A DNA stretch of 64,000 nt from Datisca glomerata (Eukaryota; Streptophyta; Magnoliopsida; Cucurbitales; Datiscaceae): positions 1,724,077 to 1,788,076 of the forward strand of contig QANY01008042.1 in the NCBI GenBank assembly GCA_003255025.1, written 5' to 3'. The number at the start of each line of letters is the position of its first letter. Within the stretch, counting starts at the first letter, position 1. The notes below the pieces were generated by a model that saw only the letters and a list, made by a program, of their open reading frames with translations, made no database searches and was not told the origin of the DNA. This document shows positions 9,333-21,443 of the stretch, piece by piece. The translations under genes and the position numbers were made by a program.

Positions 9333-11574
9333 CACTACAAGAAAAATGGTATTCAGCGACGATTTTACCGCGGCGGTTATAGATACTGCTGAAAAAAAAT
9401 GATAAAACTTTTAGCGGCGATTTTTAAAAAACGCCGCTAAAGATATACTTTTCGTGGCGGTATTGCCAAAACCGCCGCTAAAGATATACTTTTCACGGTG
9501 GTCTTGGCAAAACCGACGCTATATATTACAAGAGATCGATGTATGGCAGCGATTTTGAAAACCGCCACTAAAAGTTCTTTTAAAATCACATTTTCATTCC
9601 TCGCGTCTTTTCCCTTGAAGCCCTAAAAGCTATGACTTTCTAGAGGTGCCTATCTCGAAAAATCCTAATCCTTAGATTTTCTTCAAACCCTCTCTTCTTC
9701 TTCGATTTCACCGAAATATTAGGGACTTCGAACTGGCAATTCAGGTAATCTCCTCCTTCTTCTTCTTCATTCTTTTTTCTTCTTCGTTCCTTCACTTCAA
9801 TTTCAGTGATATCTTCATTTCTGAGGCATGTTGTTCACTAATTTATTGTCGCTTATGAAACTATTACAGCGTGATTATAGTGTTTCTGATTTATTGTTGT
9901 TTACTGATTTGAAAATCATTACAGATGATTAGCTGCTCTGATTTTGATAATTAATTTTTCTTTAACATTACTTAGAACCTATATATATATATATATATAT
10001 ATATGCATTTCCTATTACATACATTACTTAGAACCTATTACAACATGATTATAGCCGTTTCTGATTTCTTGTTCAGTTTTCTCTTGAAAAGGTTTCTTAA
10101 TTGGTTCTATTCAGTCTAACTCCTTCCTTTGTTCATCTTTGATCTTCAACATGGGGCTTTCATTCTTCCCATTTCTTTTGATAATCAGAGAAAGATGGAG
10201 TAGTTTGAAAGGAGTTTGTATCTACAAGATCATGTTTTCATTTTCCTTTTTCCTGTTCAGTCTATCTGAAGAGAGGGCATCTCATTTTCTTTTTCTTCTA
10301 GAGGTGTTTTCTTTTCCTTTTTTCTGGAACCCGAAGGGGTGGGGGTTGGCAGTTCCAAGATCTCTTCTAGATATTAATTATAATAATTAGATCTCCTTTA
10401 TCATTTTATGAAATTATTGAAGATCATGATCCTGAAATGGGATTTATTTGCTTCACACTCTTATAGATGACCGAGTCTAATTGCTTTTGTGAATTTTTAT
10501 TCTGCTAAAGTATGTTTTTATTCCACTATTTGCGATATCAATTCTTTAAACCATTTCTTAAATCATAAAATGGTCAAGCATAGTTCATAAGTAGAAATAT
10601 TTAGGTAAGTTTAATAGAAATCATTAAGTCACAATTTCACTAAACCAAATATATTTAATTTTGATGCCTTTTGATTTTGAAGTTGAGTATAATCTGAAAT
10701 ATCAAGTGCTTCTATTTAAATGCTTGTAATCATGTTTTGTAGCGATCATGGATTGAAAAACCTTATAAAGATGTTGGAAAAATGCGACTGTTTTGATGTT
10801 CTGATAGTAGACTTTCATCATTACTCATAAATGGTCATTAACTTATATTAATATGGCTAAACTATTAAACTGTTTAAGTGAAAACAATCTTCAACTTCTG
10901 ACATATAAACCACTGATATTAGCTTTGAAGCCTTGTCGTTTTAAGGATAGGATTTTGAGAAACATGAATGTATCTGCCCTCAATAGATATGAGCATATAG
11001 CTATCTCTAGCTGGTCCGTATGATATATGAATGACACATTTTGCTTTACAATTAATATGCAGATTATTAATTGTATCGAATCACATGTTTTTCTACATTG
11101 AATTATAAATTGACGTTGGTCTTTTGAATTACTTACTTATATTTTTTGGTCCGCCCCTTGAAATTGCTTGCTTATATTTTTATTTTATTTTTGAAATTGC
11201 TTGCTTATATTTTTGGACTTGTTATCATTAAAAATAGAAGGCTAAATACCGAGGCACTCTTTAATTATGTTTTGCAATCACGGTCCGCGTATTTTTTAGG
11301 CTTAATTGATCTATATGTCGGAAGCATAAAGAAATTTGAAGAGGGCATACGTGTGCCACTTCTTATCAAGAGTGCAGTTGAAGGAGACATAAACTTCAAC
11401 TTTTTTTTTTAAATTCACCCTATGGTGGCGATTTAAACCACCACCATATATTTTGTAAGTTTAATCATTTAGCGGTGGTTTAAAACAGCCGCTAAATGTA
11501 AAAAAAAAAAAAAAAGCCGCCGGCAAAATTGCATTTTTGCTAGCAGGCCTCCGTAGGCGGTTTTTCTTGTAGTT
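9333..11574 (+). mobile_element. Non-autonomous CACTA (En/Spm) transposon nested in the hAT-like element
   Basis: It starts CACTACAAGAAAAA and ends TTTTTCTTGTAGTT, a perfect CACTA terminus except for the last base (G to T). The 3-bp target duplication TAA is at 9330-9332 and 11575-11577. Subterminal regions carry many copies of ACCGCCGCTAAA-type motifs in both orientations (9365-9560; 11420-11560). The interior has no transposase. From about 9600 it looks like a plant gene leader: a CT-rich stretch with CTTCTTCTTCG, then a splice-donor-like CAG|GTAATC near 9743. This suggests captured host sequence or the remains of the 5' UTR of a larger CACTA element. Two internal open frames (10139-10390; 11146-11412) match nothing I recognise. 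Confidence 0.85.
9978..10005. repeat. (AT)n microsatellite
   Basis: A run of alternating AT of about 26 bp inside the CACTA element. Confidence 0.9.
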
Positions 11575-12148
11575 TAAACATTTAATTATTTTGATGACAT
11601 TTCAATTTCAATTTATTTGTTTTATGACTTACATCTCTTAAAGTTATCAAATTAGAACGAATTCCACCACCACTATTTTATTATATTTAGACTTTAATTT
11701 TAATATTGTTACAAACTTATTAAATTTGAACAAATAAATCAAACACTACCAAAACTAATGTATTATAATAATGATGTTAACATATTTTATCAATAATTTT
11801 TTACTTATTAATTTATTAATCTTTCATAGTTTGAAACAACGATTAGGTGAAGTTTATTAAGTTTAATTGTTTTGAACTTTTTATATGAAATTTCTTTCAT
11901 CAAAACTTAAAGGTATGAGAACTCTACTTAATATTATGTTATTTTGGATGACTTAGTGTTATTTTTATTTATTAGGTAGCTGATTTGGTGTTATATAATA
12001 ATTTTCTTCAATATATTGAAGTATCATTAGCATAGATCAATTTTTTACTAATAAATTATTAAGAATTGATAGGGTCTTACGATTCTCGATCCTAAAGTCT
12101 TCCACTTATCCTAGGTAGGATAGCGATCCTGACAACCTTGCGATCAAC

Positions 12149-13690
12149 AATCAAATTGCAGCATCTAGGAATATGTTAAACTGAGATATTAATTAAAAAA
12201 ATTACTAACTCTCTATAGCAACGCAAAAACTTTAACAAAAAATATCATTGACCTTTAATAGATAGAATTCTTAGTATTTGACATAACAAGTTAGAAGACA
12301 ATCAAATACTTTTATGTGTAGTCTTATTCATATTCTGTACATATTATTTATTGTTGATTTCTTCAACACGTGCAACGCATGTACAGTTGATTAGTACTAC
12401 GAAACCTCTCTTATATAGTATAAGATTTACCCTGATTTTGTCTAAAAAAGCTCCCCCGCAGCAGAGGCCAACTTCTCGGCGCTAGGCTCAACCAACAACG
12501 AAGAATCTAAATCTATTTGTTTCAGGACGATATATTTTTAGAAAGACAAATTTGTCCTAAACAAGTTTTTAATTCTAAATTTTTAATCTTAATAAGTTAA
12601 TATAAGCTTTTAACATCGTTTGAAAAAGTGTTATAAGATATACTCATGTGGTTAATATTAAAATACATATCAGTATATTGTTAGAATCATGTGCATACTT
12701 GTGTAGGTAGTTAATAACAATAAGTTATTCTCAAGTTTGCAAACTTTTTTTATATATATAGTCAGCATTTCATAACTACATGTGTAAGTCGTCAAAGGTA
12801 GCATACCAATTTTTACATAATTTGCCGATCAAATTTTTTTTCACATAATTTACATTATATATTCTTAATCATTTTAAATCAATAATGTATAAATGTTTCA
12901 TTCTTAGACTTCAATTTTGTAACTACACATCTTTAAGCAAGATAAATATAATACAATGTAATTGGAAAGTTAGCTCATTTAAATCTATTTTATTCTAATT
13001 GACTACAACTCGCAAGATGATTAGAAAAAAAATCACTGAATATATAATGAAACTATTAGACTTATAGTAAATAAATTTATAAATAAATCACGTGCGTTGC
13101 ATCTAACGAGTAGTCAATCAATTTCTATGTCCAAATCGAGATTTAAAGAGACAAAACTAGGTATTGTCATTCAACTAAATTAAATTGCTACTGCGAAGAA
13201 CTTTTTAAGTTTTAACCTACGAAACTAGTTAATTAGTTATACTAAAGCCTGATAATGCTCAAAAGGAATGTAAGTGAAAAAAAAAGTTTAAAAATAATGT
13301 AAAAGCAAAGCACTCCTAATCAAACTAAAATAGCACGAACCACTCATTTTATTCTTTTTTGGCAGTATTCTTCAAATACCAGTATTGATTCTCTTAGAAA
13401 GAAAATAATCAAGTTTTAAAATAATAACAATGACAATAATAATAATGACAATAATAATAATAATAATAATAATAATGGATTTATCTCTACATCAAATATT
13501 TGTTTAAATGAAAACTGATATTTATCATCATCGTATTCATCAAGATATGAATTTGATAGTACATCTGTCTCATACCATGTGTTATTAAGTCCAAAAAAGA
13601 AAATAAATATTTTCAAGTGTGACTTGATCATATTTGATCTTAATTAATCAAGTACTATCAATTTATAAAGGTTCTCACCAACGACATGAT
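12149..13690. other. Intergenic AT-rich DNA, no gene seen
   Basis: It lies between the hAT-like and Copia elements. It holds an (AAT)n microsatellite near 13450-13476. An open frame on the minus strand (13416-13631) is a by-product of that repeat. A short GC-richer patch (12450-12500) has no recognisable feature. Confidence 0.6.
13450..13476. repeat. (AAT)n microsatellite
   Basis: About nine AAT units, preceded by imperfect units from 13425. Confidence 0.9.
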
Positions 13691-13726
13691 ATTATTGTTG
13701 GAGATAATAAAGAAAAGAGAAGTCAA

Positions 13727-14640
13727 TTAATAATAGTGAGATCGAATAAGGATATAATATCTTCCACTAAGAAGATGTTAGATTCTAAGTTTGACATGAA
13801 AGACTCAGGTCAAATAGATGTTATTCTTGGAATTCAAGTAAAGTGAACTTAAAATGAATATATCCTTACCGAGTCTCATTATATAGAAAAGATTTTGAAA
13901 AGGTTTAGGCAATATGAAAGCAAACCTGCAGTAACTCCGTTCGACCCAAACTGTAAGTTGAGGAAGAATAATGGAGTTGGAGTATCTCAATTGGAGTACT
14001 CACAAATAATTGGGAGTTTAATGTATATCATGAATTGCACCAGGCCCGATATAGCCTATTCAGTAGGAAGGCTGGCAAGATATACGAGTAATCCTGAACG
14101 TGATCACTGGAGTGCATTAATAAGAGTACTAAGGAACTTATAATTTACTATGAAGTACGGACTGCACTACTCAATCTATCCACCGGTGTTAGAAGGATGT
14201 AGTGATGATAACTGGATATCAGATAGTTTAGAGACTAAATCTACTAGTGGATATGTTTTTACTCTATGTGGTGGAGCTCTCTTATAGAGGTCTACTAAGT
14301 AGACCTGTATAGCTCGTTCAAGTATGGAATCAGAATTCATAGCTTTGGACAAGGCTTTTGTGAAGAAGCAGAATGACTCAGGAAATTTTTGGAAGATATT
14401 TTGGTGTGACCAAAACCAGTGTCAGTAATATGTGTCAGCTGTGACAATATGGCTACAACCTTTAAAGCGAAAAATAATGTGTATAATGGTAAGTCTAGGA
14501 ATATCAAACGAAGACATAATACCATTTAGCAGTTACTCTCTAATGGGGTGATTTCCTTCGACTTTATAAGGTTAAAGGAGAATCTTGCAGACCCTCTAAC
14601 CAAAGGTTTGTCAAGAGAACAAATAAAACAAACATCGAGG
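13727..14640 (+). pseudogene. Copia pol remnant: end of RT and RNase H
   Basis: Conceptual reading gives LIIVRSNKDIISSTKKMLDS, KFDMKDSGQIDVILGIQ, then [20 protein letters not shown] and [11 protein letters not shown], all standard Copia RT-to-RNase H sequence. Further on, STSGYVFTLCGG, SSMESEFIAL and ENLADPLTKGLSREQ mark RNase H and the polyprotein end. In-frame stops (after about 13845, 14143 and 14286) and at least one frameshift disable it. RT catalytic residues (the YVDD box) lie in the deleted part. Confidence 0.85.
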
Positions 14641-15212
14641 TGAATGTGTTTAAATCCTATTCAATGAATCATTCAGGTAGGAACTTACCCAAGATCTAGG
14701 TTTAATAGGCAAACTAGCAGGAATAATTAACGTAACACACAAAGAAGCTTTGTTTCTTCCCATTTCTATAATGTAAGTGTGTTGTCTGTCGATGATAAAA
14801 GGGTATACTTAGTATTTAATGACGTTGATATCTTGCTTACAAGAGGAGTATAGACAGAATACTGTTAATCATCGTCACCTATGTGAGAGTAGAAGTGGGA
14901 TCGCTTCTATGAGAGGTATGAATGGTTTAACCTCTCTAAAGCTCTCATGAATGCAAGATATGTTCAGGACCAAAATGAACAAAATCAAATGAACTCAGAT
15001 GTATTAAGATGAGATATGTGTGAAATTTGTTGTCTCGGTTTATCTCAGAGGAAGTAAAGCTCGAGAACGCAGTTCACTGTTCTTCAGAATAAATTAGATA
15101 GATTTTCACTACGGAAGGTTCAAGTCCAAAAGACACATCTCCTGATGCATATCTCATATGCTCTCTCTCATGTTGTTGTCTAGCTAGGACACATTTCATT
15201 CATGTGGGGGAT

Positions 15213-16199
15213 TGTTGGAGATAATAAAGGAAAGAGAAGTCAAAAGAAAGAAATAAAAGAAAAGTGTGAATGAAAGTGTGTGATGTGAAATAGAGTGGAA
15301 TTTAGTCCCATATTGGAAACTCAAGAAACAGATGTTGGGTTTATAAACCCAATTCTCATGCTTTGAGGTTATCCCGAAGGGGTAACTCACATTTTATGGG
15401 GAAGGGAGGACCTAGATGGCACATGGTCCTCCTCTCACACGCACGCGCCGCCGCCACCGTCCGTTCGTTCGGCCGGCTCGGTACGGTCCATTCCAGATCA
15501 AAGAATTATTTTTTGAACAAAAATTCTTTTGATTCTTTACTTGGAGAGGAAGGCTTGGAGTTTTGAATTTGTCAAAACTAAACAAATATCTCCATAGAAT
15601 CTGTGCTGGATTATCTGCAGAAGATAATTAAAAAAATCAATTATCTTCATTGTCCCCATTTTCGTGTATGCCTTATCAGCACTAACCAACATTTTTTACT
15701 TGTTCCCCAAATTGTCCACGTTTTTATAAAAGGTAGTGTGTGAGCACACAAAAGGACTTCATTTTTATCAGCATTAGAAAACCTGGCGGTTTGTGAGTAC
15801 ACAAAGGGACTTTGTTCTTATCACCATTAGAAAACCTCATTTTCATCACAATTATCAAATATCTGCATATTGAGAAAGAGATACAGAGAGTCTGAGTAAT
15901 TGGTTGCTATACTCGGGCTTAAATCATTGTATCCTGCAGAGGCGATTCGTCGTAGTCTCCAAGCACATGTGGAGAACGATTATTATCTTTAGGATATTGT
16001 TCACGAGCAATCTTCGATCTTCATCTAATTCTTCTTTAATTATTAAAATTTCAGTTGTATTTGTTTTTTCTATTTATTTCCGTGAATGAGTTCTGATAAT
16101 TTTCGTTATAATCGTTTCTGTTGTGTTTAAATTATATTCGTTCCATTTTATTGTATTGTTGATTTATGAAAGTATATTGTTCCATCATCACGAACAACA
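15213..16199 (+). repeat. 3' LTR of the deleted Copia element
   Basis: 987 bp, TG...CA. It has a TATA-like TTTTTATAAAAGG near 15722-15734 and a following pair of short repeats containing AGAAAACCT (about 15775, 15829). A GC-rich segment with GCGCCGCCGCC lies near 15445. Confidence 0.75.
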
Positions 16200-16204
16200 G
16201 TTAT

Positions 16205-18650
16205 GTGTATTGCTATTTACCTAAATAGCAAGACATTGAGGTAATTATGTACGATCCCATAAAATCAAAGTCCATAAAATCGTATATGTTTTTAAAAACC
16301 TATATCACTACTTTCATAAACACATATTATATATAGCAGACATATTTTAGTGATTCCAATATTTATTCTATTTATAGAAATTCAAAATTTTGAGATTTAA
16401 AAATAGGATTATGCTAGATTTTTTCTCTTTCGACCTTTATCTAAAAAAGGTTGGACAAAAATCTCGTTATCTATATTCCCTCTTGTATAATTGATTGCTT
16501 CTGTTTTTTTTATTATTGATTGAAAACGATATGTAAAATGGTATAACTCATAAGTTTGCATTATTTTATAGAGTACAAGAATAATACTTTTAAGAAACAA
16601 ATTATAATCTGGTAATGTTATGAAAAAAATTGATAAATAAATTATTTAACATTATTATCCAAATAAAGGATCAGACAAATCGAATTAGGAGAGAGTAGAT
16701 AATGTGAATTTTAGACAATTAAAGCATATTATATTGATAATACATTTGCCAATCTTCCTTAGACAATGCATTTTTGAGTCAGACTCCAACAAATTAATCC
16801 AGTCATAGCCACCCTTATATATTTTTTCTAATTGCAATCTCAACTATCTTTATATTTCCCCTTTTCCATTTACTTTTATTAAAGAAAACACATTTTTCTT
16901 CATATTTACAATAATAATTTAATATTTTTTAAGATGTTGAAAAATATTTTTTTAATAAAAAAACAAACAAAACTCTTAGTTTTTCGTAAAGCCAGAATGA
17001 GATTCATTTAGAAAGTCATAGTTGATGATTTAATGCACATTGAGAAAAATGGATGTGAAGTATTTTCTTTTAATAACATTAGTTTAATTTGGGGATAATG
17101 TAAATTGGATAAATTTGATGCCCCACACATTGAAAAAGGGGGAATAAGTCCGTATTCTGATAATGTTATTCTAAAAACGAAATACAACTTTTAGTTTGCA
17201 TATATTCACGAGCTTTCTACAAATTATCCGGTAATGCGACAATGAAAATGACTCTGTCTTGTGTGATGTGGAGTGCAATGGTGTAGTCAGAAACTATACT
17301 ATAAAAACATTGATGAAAAATGTAAGGTAATTATTTTCTTAATGTATTTTAGCCTAATCAGTCTAAAGGAAATATAAAGAAAAAAAAATATTTTTGCAAG
17401 AATATTGTTTGGTTTATTGATTCAGGATAATTATGTATCTATACAATATTATAAGGCCTACTTAAATATATCTGAGCTAATCAAAGTCATTACAAAACAT
17501 GTTTTTTTTTTGTTGCCGGGCAGAGTATGTAAATTTAACTACCCTAATTACCTCCATTCAAAATAGGATATAAGCTTAAATTTAGGATTTTTTTAACTCA
17601 AATTGATTTATATGAAATCGTGTTAAAATTTTGAAAACAATAAATATTTGAATTCACTTTTATTTGTTGAAAAAACCTACATAATAAATGCAGATGAAAA
17701 TATTTAGTTTTTTTGGAACAATCATGAGTTGGGATTTCAAGAGAAAAAAAACAGTTTCATCCCTAATCTCCCCATCAAACACAACTTAACCCCACAAAAT
17801 AACTAAGCGGTGATTCACCCTCTCAGAAAGATGTAGATGCTGAAAATCTGTTGACAATTGAGTTGTCATGCGTCAGCATAGTGATGAGATGATTATCTTA
17901 TAAAAAATAATGGACGAAAAATTATCTCGAATCAGTATGGCCCCCACTTGCATGATTTTTTATTTTTAAACAATGATTTATATATTTAAAAAAGTAATTC
18001 TACACTAAGATGAAGTTTTGAATGATAAAATTATTTATAAATCATTCATTAATTAATTTGATAAATTATTTAAATTAATGATAAGCATCAACCTATTAAT
18101 CATTCGTATATTACTTAATCTCTACTTCATCGATCTATAATTATTTGTTTTAAAAACCCTATATCAGCAAATAAATATTCACCAAATATAATTGTTGAAA
18201 TGACATCCTGTCCACTTAATGTATTAACCGGATTGACCAATTTGATTCTCTATAAAAAGTTGTATACATGGGTAAACAGTTAATTGGGTCTCCGTAAAAT
18301 TGTGTCCATGTTCTGTAAGTTGGTTCTATTAGTTGTAAGACAATTATATTCCTTGTCATATTTATTCAACTCTCTGAATACTATTCTATGGTGAACCATG
18401 AACCATTTTCACCAATTTGATTCTTTGTAAATAATCACGTACATATGTATATAGTTATTGATTCTCCATAAACTGAACTTATGTCTTGTAAATTGGTTAA
18501 TATTAATTATATTTTCTGTAAATATTCATTTCTTTTATACTCTTTAAAATGTATTTATTTACACATTTAACTTTTGTTAAGTATTTATTTGATTGTAGAT
18601 TTGTTTTATTTATACAGTTAACTTGAATGTAAATAGTTATTTATATATGA
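16205..18650. other. Duplicated non-coding DNA (copy 1 blocks C and D)
   Basis: No gene is recognisable. The interest is its similarity to 50275-52580 and 55425-56065. At 16376-16395 it keeps the empty site of the retrosequence found in copy 2, and at about 17935 the empty site of the 2.8-kb insertion found in copy 2. Confidence 0.7.
17211..17327. other. 117-bp block identical to the duplicated copy
   Basis: Every base matches 51846-51962, while flanking sequence differs at roughly one base in ten and carries indels. It contains a TATA-like ACTATAAAAACA on the plus strand at about 17298-17309. No ORF or RNA gene is evident. Confidence 0.7.
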
Positions 18651-18677
18651 ACAAGTAGAATATCTACACTAAGCCAT

Positions 18678-19132
18678 GTGGACGGAAATGATCAATTAAG
18701 AGACAGCGAAGAGATCTCCACCGCATGAGAACATGGAGAATGGGATTTTAATCACGAGAGAAGGTCATGTAGCTACAGCTGAATTTGGAGCTGAAAGGCA
18801 GAGGGGTGAGCTGAAGGGAGTAGATGAAATGAAAGGGGCCACGCCTGACCAGAAATATCATAAGCATGGGCGAGATCCTATATGCATGATAAAACCCCCG
18901 AAAACATTGAGGAGAGGGGGATCATTCCCCTCCTTTTATTATTTTATTGCTAAATTGAGGCCTATATAAGGGTTCGCGTAATGGATGGATGAGAAAATGA
19001 TATAATTGGGGCAATACAACAAAAGTGATGCTCATAGCATTTACTACATTCCCCCTCTCACGCTCTAACCCTTTCATCATTTTTCATTGCTAATTACTGC
19101 GACTTTATTGGTGTGGGAAAAATTCCTTTACA
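18678..19132 (+). repeat. 5' LTR (right part) of the Tat-type Gypsy element
   Basis: It ends in CA at 19132, followed by TTTTTGTGCTTTCATTGAGAG, the leader/primer-site type seen in plant Tat elements. TATA-like GGCCTATATAAGGG lies at about 18959-18972. The left edge at TGTGGACGG is uncertain because no second LTR is available for comparison. Confidence 0.55.
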
Positions 19133-19195
19133 TTTTTTGTGCTTTCATTGAGAGTTGAAAGAAAAGCTCGAGAAACCCACCCTAGAAACATCAAA

Positions 19196-20620
19196 TATGC
19201 CTAGAACCAGATCGAACGCAACCCTAAATGGGGGTAACAGGACCAGAAACGGAGAATATCATATGGATCAACCAACCCCACTGACAGAAATGGTGCAGAA
19301 AATCCTAAACAGGATGCAGAAAATGGAAAGAAAGAACACAAAGGCGCTGTGTAATGCATGGCAGACTATGCAGGACCAAATCAATATGCTTCAAAGAGAA
19401 CTGGCAAGGACATGTGCCGAAGTCAGTCAAAGGGTGAATAACGAGGAACGATAAATACACTCAAAGGACAACGAGCAAGACGTAAGGCAAGAGAACCATG
19501 AGAATAACAGAAACGTACAAAACGAGGAAGTAGAATTCCAATTCTGAAATCACGTGAAAGAGGCTACGGGAGAAGCTTGTCATTTTCGCGTCATAACGAA
19601 AGAAGCGCTTGAAGAATTAATGGAGCGGGAAATGATGGAGATGAGAAATTTGGGAAGTACGGGAAATACCGACCTTAAATCCCTCACCCATACTCCGTTA
19701 AGCCCTGAATCTTGATGGCACCCGTACCTAAAAAGTTTATGACCGTAAAATTTTAATGTTACGAGGGAAAACATATCCTGAAGACCACCTCTGGCGGTAG
19801 AGACAAATAATGGCGCTATACCAGTACGATGACAAACTGATGTTCACCAGCCTGGATGGAGCAGCTTTGAAATTGTATCATTCCATTCATGTGCATTCAA
19901 TTACTAATTTACTATTATGTCATCTATCTTCCTAGAACAGTACTCTACCTATCCAGCGGTCATGGAAGACGCAAAGTATCTTTTGATGATTTCCACCAAG
20001 AGAGGGGGGTCACTACGGGAATACACCCACAGATTTAAGGATGAGATGTCAAAAGTCAAAAATTGCGATGATCGATTCCTATACTGGCCTTCATGCGGGG
20101 GTTAGACCTGAACTCACCCCTGAAGAGGAGAAAAGAAGCCTGCTGAAAACGGCTGAATGAAAGACTAAAGAGTCAAGAAAACAAGAAAGAAGTTTGAGAC
20201 CTAAAAGAAGAAAGCCTGACGAAATGGTAGGGAAAAATTAAGCAGGAAAGAATGGCGTACCGAAGGTGGGACTCATACAGGTTATACCTAAGGGACAAGG
20301 TTTACACATCGTTGGCCATTCCGGTAAACCAAGTCCTGGACATGATCGATGATAAGCCTTAGTTGAAAAGGCCAGCCCCACTCACAAAAGAGCCAAACTA
20401 CAATAATAAAGACAAGTAATACTCCTTTCACATGAGCGGCGAGCATTACACAAAAGGACTATTTCCAACTTAAAGACTACATCGAGCAACTGATAAAAGA
20501 TGAGTACTTCTGTCAATTCATGAAGAAATAAGGGCAGAAACGGGAGGTCAAAAATAACAATAATGGGGAAGACAAGCCTGACAATGCGAAACAACATCTT
20601 CGGATCGTCGACACAGTTAT
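19196..20620 (+). pseudogene. Gypsy gag remnant
   Basis: The ATG at 19196 opens MPRTRSNATLNGG, followed by a helical stretch (MQKMERKNTKALCNAWQ). After frameshifts, QYSTYPAVMEDAKYLLMIST and GGSLREYTHRFKDEMSKVKN (19930-20065) are the Retrotrans_gag capsid region. At about 20418-20520, YSFHMSGEHYTKG and LSIHEE echo the C/H zinc-knuckle with a frameshift in the middle. At least four stops interrupt it. Confidence 0.75.
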
Positions 20621-20732
20621 TGCGCTTACAGAGTGGGAATGGACCACGATGAAGGAAATGAAGATATATTGTAAAAAGTCAACACTAGAAAAGTGACTAG
20701 AAGGATCCCCAAGTGTCAGTGGGAATCCGCCG

Positions 20733-21443
20733 TTGGTGTTCGATGATCTAGGTTTGGAGCACGATTGGTGTCATAATGACGCTCTTGTCATTTCAATACA
20801 AGTCATCAATTGCTTACTGAGGGGGGGTTTGGTTGATAACGGGTGTGCAGTGAACATTCTATACCGAGTAAGTTTAGAGAAAATGTCAATGGGAGAACAT
20901 GAGTTGCAAGGAACTTCGCAGCCATTGATAGGTTTCAATAGGGCCATAAGATATTCAGAGGGAACCCTTATTCTTCTGGTGAATGCAAACCCCTTCAACC
21001 AGATGACCGAGTTCATGATAATGAGCACATCGTCCCCGTACAACGCTATCCTGGGGAGAACTTGGCTCCACAAAATGAAAGTTGTCCCTTCAACTTTCTA
21101 CCAAGTACTGAAATACCCGTCACTAGCGGGAGTTAAAATGATAAGGGGAGATCAAGTCGCTGCCCATATCTATCTGTGACTTCTCTGGAATTCGTCAAGA
21201 AAAAGGCTATAGAAAAGGCCAAAGGCAAACGACCCACAGATTTATAGCAATCATAGGAAGATGAGCAAGATGACCTGAGGTACGATGCAGGGGAAGAAAC
21301 TGAACTTGTGTGCTTGGAGGAAGGAACTTAGAAGATGACAAATGTTGGTACCCATCTCGAAAGAAGTTCAAAAGAAAAGTTAGTGAAATTCCTGAGGGAA
21401 AACAATGATGTGTTCGCAACTAGGACACAGGAAATGCCAAGCA
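20733..21443 (+). pseudogene. Gypsy aspartic protease and pol start, cut by the Copia insertion
   Basis: A 148-codon open frame has the retropepsin fold signature: GGLVDNGCAVNILY, where Asp-Asn-Gly replaces the usual Asp-Ser/Thr/Gly-Gly-type active site, then TSSPYNAILGRTWLHKMK, typical of plant Gypsy proteases. Beyond a stop at 21177, the pol linker continues (SKEKLVKFLRENNDVFATR, EMPS) up to the Copia insertion point. Confidence 0.8.

Larger units (their letters stand above)
9041..12140 (+). mobile_element. Non-autonomous hAT-like DNA transposon, interrupted by a CACTA element
   Basis: Terminal inverted repeats are CATGGTTGTTAAAATC at the left and CAAGGTTGTCAGGATC on the opposite strand at the right. 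They are flanked by the 8-bp direct repeat CGAGCAAC (9033-9040) and CGATCAAC (12141-12148), with one mismatch. Eight-bp duplications fit the hAT superfamily. Subterminal DNA is rich in GGATCGT/ACGATCC motifs, typical of transposase-binding arrays. Without the nested CACTA and its duplication the element is about 855 bp. It has no transposase frame, so it must be non-autonomous. Orientation is arbitrary. It lies only in copy 1 of the segmental duplication. Confidence 0.7.
13696..16199 (+). mobile_element. Internally deleted Copia retrotransposon
   Basis: The left edge TGTTGGAGATAATAAAG at 13696 repeats the start of the complete 3' LTR at 15213 for about 31 bp. It then jumps straight into reverse-transcriptase sequence at about 13727. 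The 5' LTR remainder, gag, protease, integrase and most of RT are therefore missing. The 3' LTR ends in AACA at 16199. Flanks carry ATTAT (13691-13695) and GTTAT (16200-16204), a 5-bp duplication with one mismatch. The polypurine tract TGTGGGGGA lies just before the 3' LTR. The whole unit lies inside copy 1 of the segmental duplication and is absent from copy 2. Confidence 0.75.
6320..18650 (+). repeat. Segmental duplication, copy 1 (zinc-finger gene promoter and flank)
   Basis: Colinear blocks match the second copy: 6332-7245 with 48486-49405; 7860-7945 with 49675-49768; 16285-17935 with 50275-52580; 17940-18650 with 55425-56065. Identity by eye is about 85-95%. The copy is expanded by insertions absent from copy 2: the hAT/CACTA nest and the truncated Copia. 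It begins within the 5' UTR intron of the zinc-finger gene and ends near the Gypsy LTR. Confidence 0.85.

Noticed and set aside
10139..10390. 83-codon ORF in the CACTA element as a possible transposase exon
   Set aside because: Phe/Ser-rich translation of CT- and TTC-rich DNA, with no transposase motif.
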